Origin: Durusdinium trenchii
Lineage: Eukaryota > Sar > Dinophyceae > Suessiales > Symbiodiniaceae
DNA length: 64,000 bases
Reading direction: 5' to 3'
Assembly: GCA_963970005.1 (NCBI GenBank)
Contig: CAXAMN010003714.1
Coordinates: 1,615-65,614 of the forward strand
Position numbers and translations under genes: made by a program. The notes under the pieces are model-generated. The model searched no databases. It was not told the origin of the DNA and saw nothing but the letters and a program-made list of their open reading frames with translations. Positions 62,440 through 64,000 of the stretch are shown here, in pieces (the first letter of the stretch is position 1; each line of letters starts with the position of its first letter).

Positions 62440-63250
62440 TTATGTTCACCGGACCCAGGCTAACTCTGTGAATGTTGAAAATAGTAAAAAGGAAAAACGG
62501 AAACAACAAAAAACAACTACAAAAACAAACGCAAGAAACAGACAAACCCAAAAAGAAAAACACGTGAAAAAAACAAAAAATGAATTCCAAAAGGCAAAAC
62601 ACACAAAAGAAAAAACACAAGCAAAAAACACAAATCAAACAGAAAAACACATGAAACAGCAAAAACAAAAAACAAATCAAAAAAAACAACAAAAAACACA
62701 AATCCAACAAACAAAAAACACAACAGCAAAAAACAAATCCAAAAACAAAAACAAATTTCAGTTTTTTATTCGTATTTCTTTCCCCGCTCCTTTTTCACAT
62801 GTTTCGTGGTGTTCTTTTCGTTTTTTTCGTGTTTTTTAAAGTCGTTTTTTTGTTTGCCCGCATTTTTCCGTTTTTTTTGGGCCTGTTGGTTGTTGATTTT
62901 TTCGTTTGTTTTCCGTTTTTTGTGTTTTCATTGTGGTTTTGCTTTTTTGTTCGCCTATTTTTTGTTTTTTCATTTGTCTTTTTGTTCGCATTTGTTTCGT
63001 TTTATATTTTTCATTGCATTTTTTGTTTTTGTGTGTGTTTTTCGATTTTTGCATATTTTAATTTCCTTTTTGGATTTGTTTTTTTTGCTGTTGATTTTTC
63101 ATTTGTTTTTTCTTTTTCTCTTTGTAGTTGCTTTTCGTTGCTTTTCTATTATTTTGCAAAACAATCAGAGATAGCTTAAGTGGTCTAATTAAAAAACATA
63201 TATATAATATATCCTATTATATCTATATATATATATATGTGTGTACAGCA
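62440..63250. repeat. A-rich then T-rich low-complexity tracts and AT microsatellites
   Basis: 62,480-62,755 is an AAAAACAAAC-type tract; 62,760-63,150 is a GTTTTTTTCG-type tract, so the two arms are roughly complementary. (TA)n runs lie at 62,410-62,440 and 63,195-63,240. Frames here are composition artefacts. Confidence 0.7.
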
Positions 63251-63254
63251 TGCA

Positions 63255-63621
63255 TGTGGATATTAATCAGCTTGACGGGAAGTACAAGTTGACCATCCTC
63301 TTCTCCCGCGCTACCCTTTTCTTCTGCGCAACGGGAGTCTTGAGCCAAATTGGCATCACACGCTTGTAGTGTACTGTACATATACAGACTGCGCTATCGT
63401 TCCACTGCTATTGACACCCCCCATGTGGCTGATGCTTTCAGCGACAGTCACACTTCAAGTTCAAGGGTAGTGGAAACAGTGGTTCGCTAGGTATTTTGCC
63501 GCGAGACTTATCGAAATAAACTCTAACTACACATCACTATTGAAACTAAGCGGTCTTTACATATCTATACAGCGTGCAAGTCCCGTAAGTTGTTTATGAC
63601 TTTAATTCGCGAAAACCGACA
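63255..63621 (-). repeat. Copia-family LTR, copy 3
   Basis: About 367 bp, minus orientation, TGTCGGTTTTC...GATTAATATCCACA. Similar along its length to 21,942-22,330, with many substitutions, so the copies are old or from different subfamilies. Confidence 0.75.
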
Positions 63622-63743
63622 GTGAAGGTTTTGCCTCGCTCAGAATCCACTCAGTACTTCTCCTAGATTGAGCATTGCTTCCTCCATCTGTAGAAAGTTC
63701 ACATACGGATACTCTTACAGCTTCCAAGGTCTAGTGTCGTGCG

Positions 63744-64000
63744 CTAGCCTTGTTCTTGCCAGGTATCGTCTTCCTCTTCTTGATCTTGCTCGTGATCTTG
63801 ATCCCATTTCCGCCAGCTCCTTCGTGTTGTTTTCATATTTGGGCCATAGTATGGTGCATCCCAATGTCCTGGATCACGTCGAAATCTTGGTTTTGTCCAT
63901 ACACCATCATTGAATGTTGCTCCATAGCTATTCATGGCTGGTGGACGCCAATCTCGAGCATACCTGTTGGTTTGTTCCCAGGTTTGCGGGGCGGCTGGAC
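63744..64000 (-). CDS. C-terminal tail of a copia-type polyprotein, cut by the window edge
   Basis: Minus-strand frame ending at 63,744, with MNSYGATFNDGVWTKPRF and an acidic end. It resembles the tail at 20,992-21,747 and, like it, lies directly 5' of an LTR of the same family. The rest lies outside the window. Confidence 0.5.
   Translation of the reverse strand, partial: PAAPQTWEQTNRYARDWRPPAMNSYGATFNDGVWTKPRFRRDPGHWDAPYYGPNMKTTRRSWRKWDQDHEQDQEEEDDTWQEQG

Noticed and set aside
62396..63179. Lys/Gln/Asn- and Phe-rich frames
   Set aside because: Composition artefacts of A-rich and T-rich tracts.

Overview
This window is nuclear DNA from a eukaryote, most likely a dinoflagellate of the Symbiodinium type. 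Reasons: introns in a recognisable host gene use GC and GA as well as GT at the 5' splice site and AG|G at the 3' site; retroelements carry CCCH zinc fingers in Gag and methyltransferase-like domains; there are long GTN microsatellites and minisatellites. Nothing looks prokaryotic. I saw no rRNA, tRNA or CRISPR array.

Layout. (1) 1-1,415: minisatellite modules ending in a conserved box. (2) 1,450-17,485: a GTN trinucleotide tract interrupted by a complete 15.1-kb LTR retrotransposon (1,964-17,062), with apparently identical 233-bp LTRs and a 4-bp target duplication. It encodes Gag with two CCCH fingers, a retropepsin, the C-terminal half of a Ty3-type reverse transcriptase with RNase H, an integrase, a cytosine-methyltransferase-like domain, then the N-terminal (palm) half of the reverse transcriptase, and a last ORF with RanBP2-type and SWIM zinc fingers, two hydrophobic segments and a phospholipase-D-type nuclease domain. 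Several frame breaks interrupt this coding.

(3) 17,941-62,047, minus strand: one SNF2-family (ERCC6/ERCC6L-like) DNA translocase gene in at least 16 small exons, from the Walker A exon at 62.0 kb to the last motifs at 18.5-19 kb. Exon phases join well. Its introns are crowded: a 23.9-kb intron (20,523-44,381) holds a copia-type 3' end, a decayed coding cluster with a KptA/Tpt1-like RNA 2'-phosphotransferase, a tyrosine-recombinase/methyltransferase/reverse-transcriptase element, and a broken copia element. A 2.6-kb intron holds a MITE-like element. A gap of about 13.3 kb (48,085-61,396) holds three blocks of minisatellite and a GIY-YIG-like relic.

(4) 62,100-64,000: A-rich and T-rich tracts, then a copia-family LTR and the end of its coding region on the minus strand.

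The genes do not form an operon. The biology is a host DNA-repair or remodelling gene expanded by nested mobile elements, next to a very large retrotransposon with an unusual gene order. Protein names rest on motifs read by eye. Exon edges marked as approximate, and all functions of decayed reading frames, are inference.
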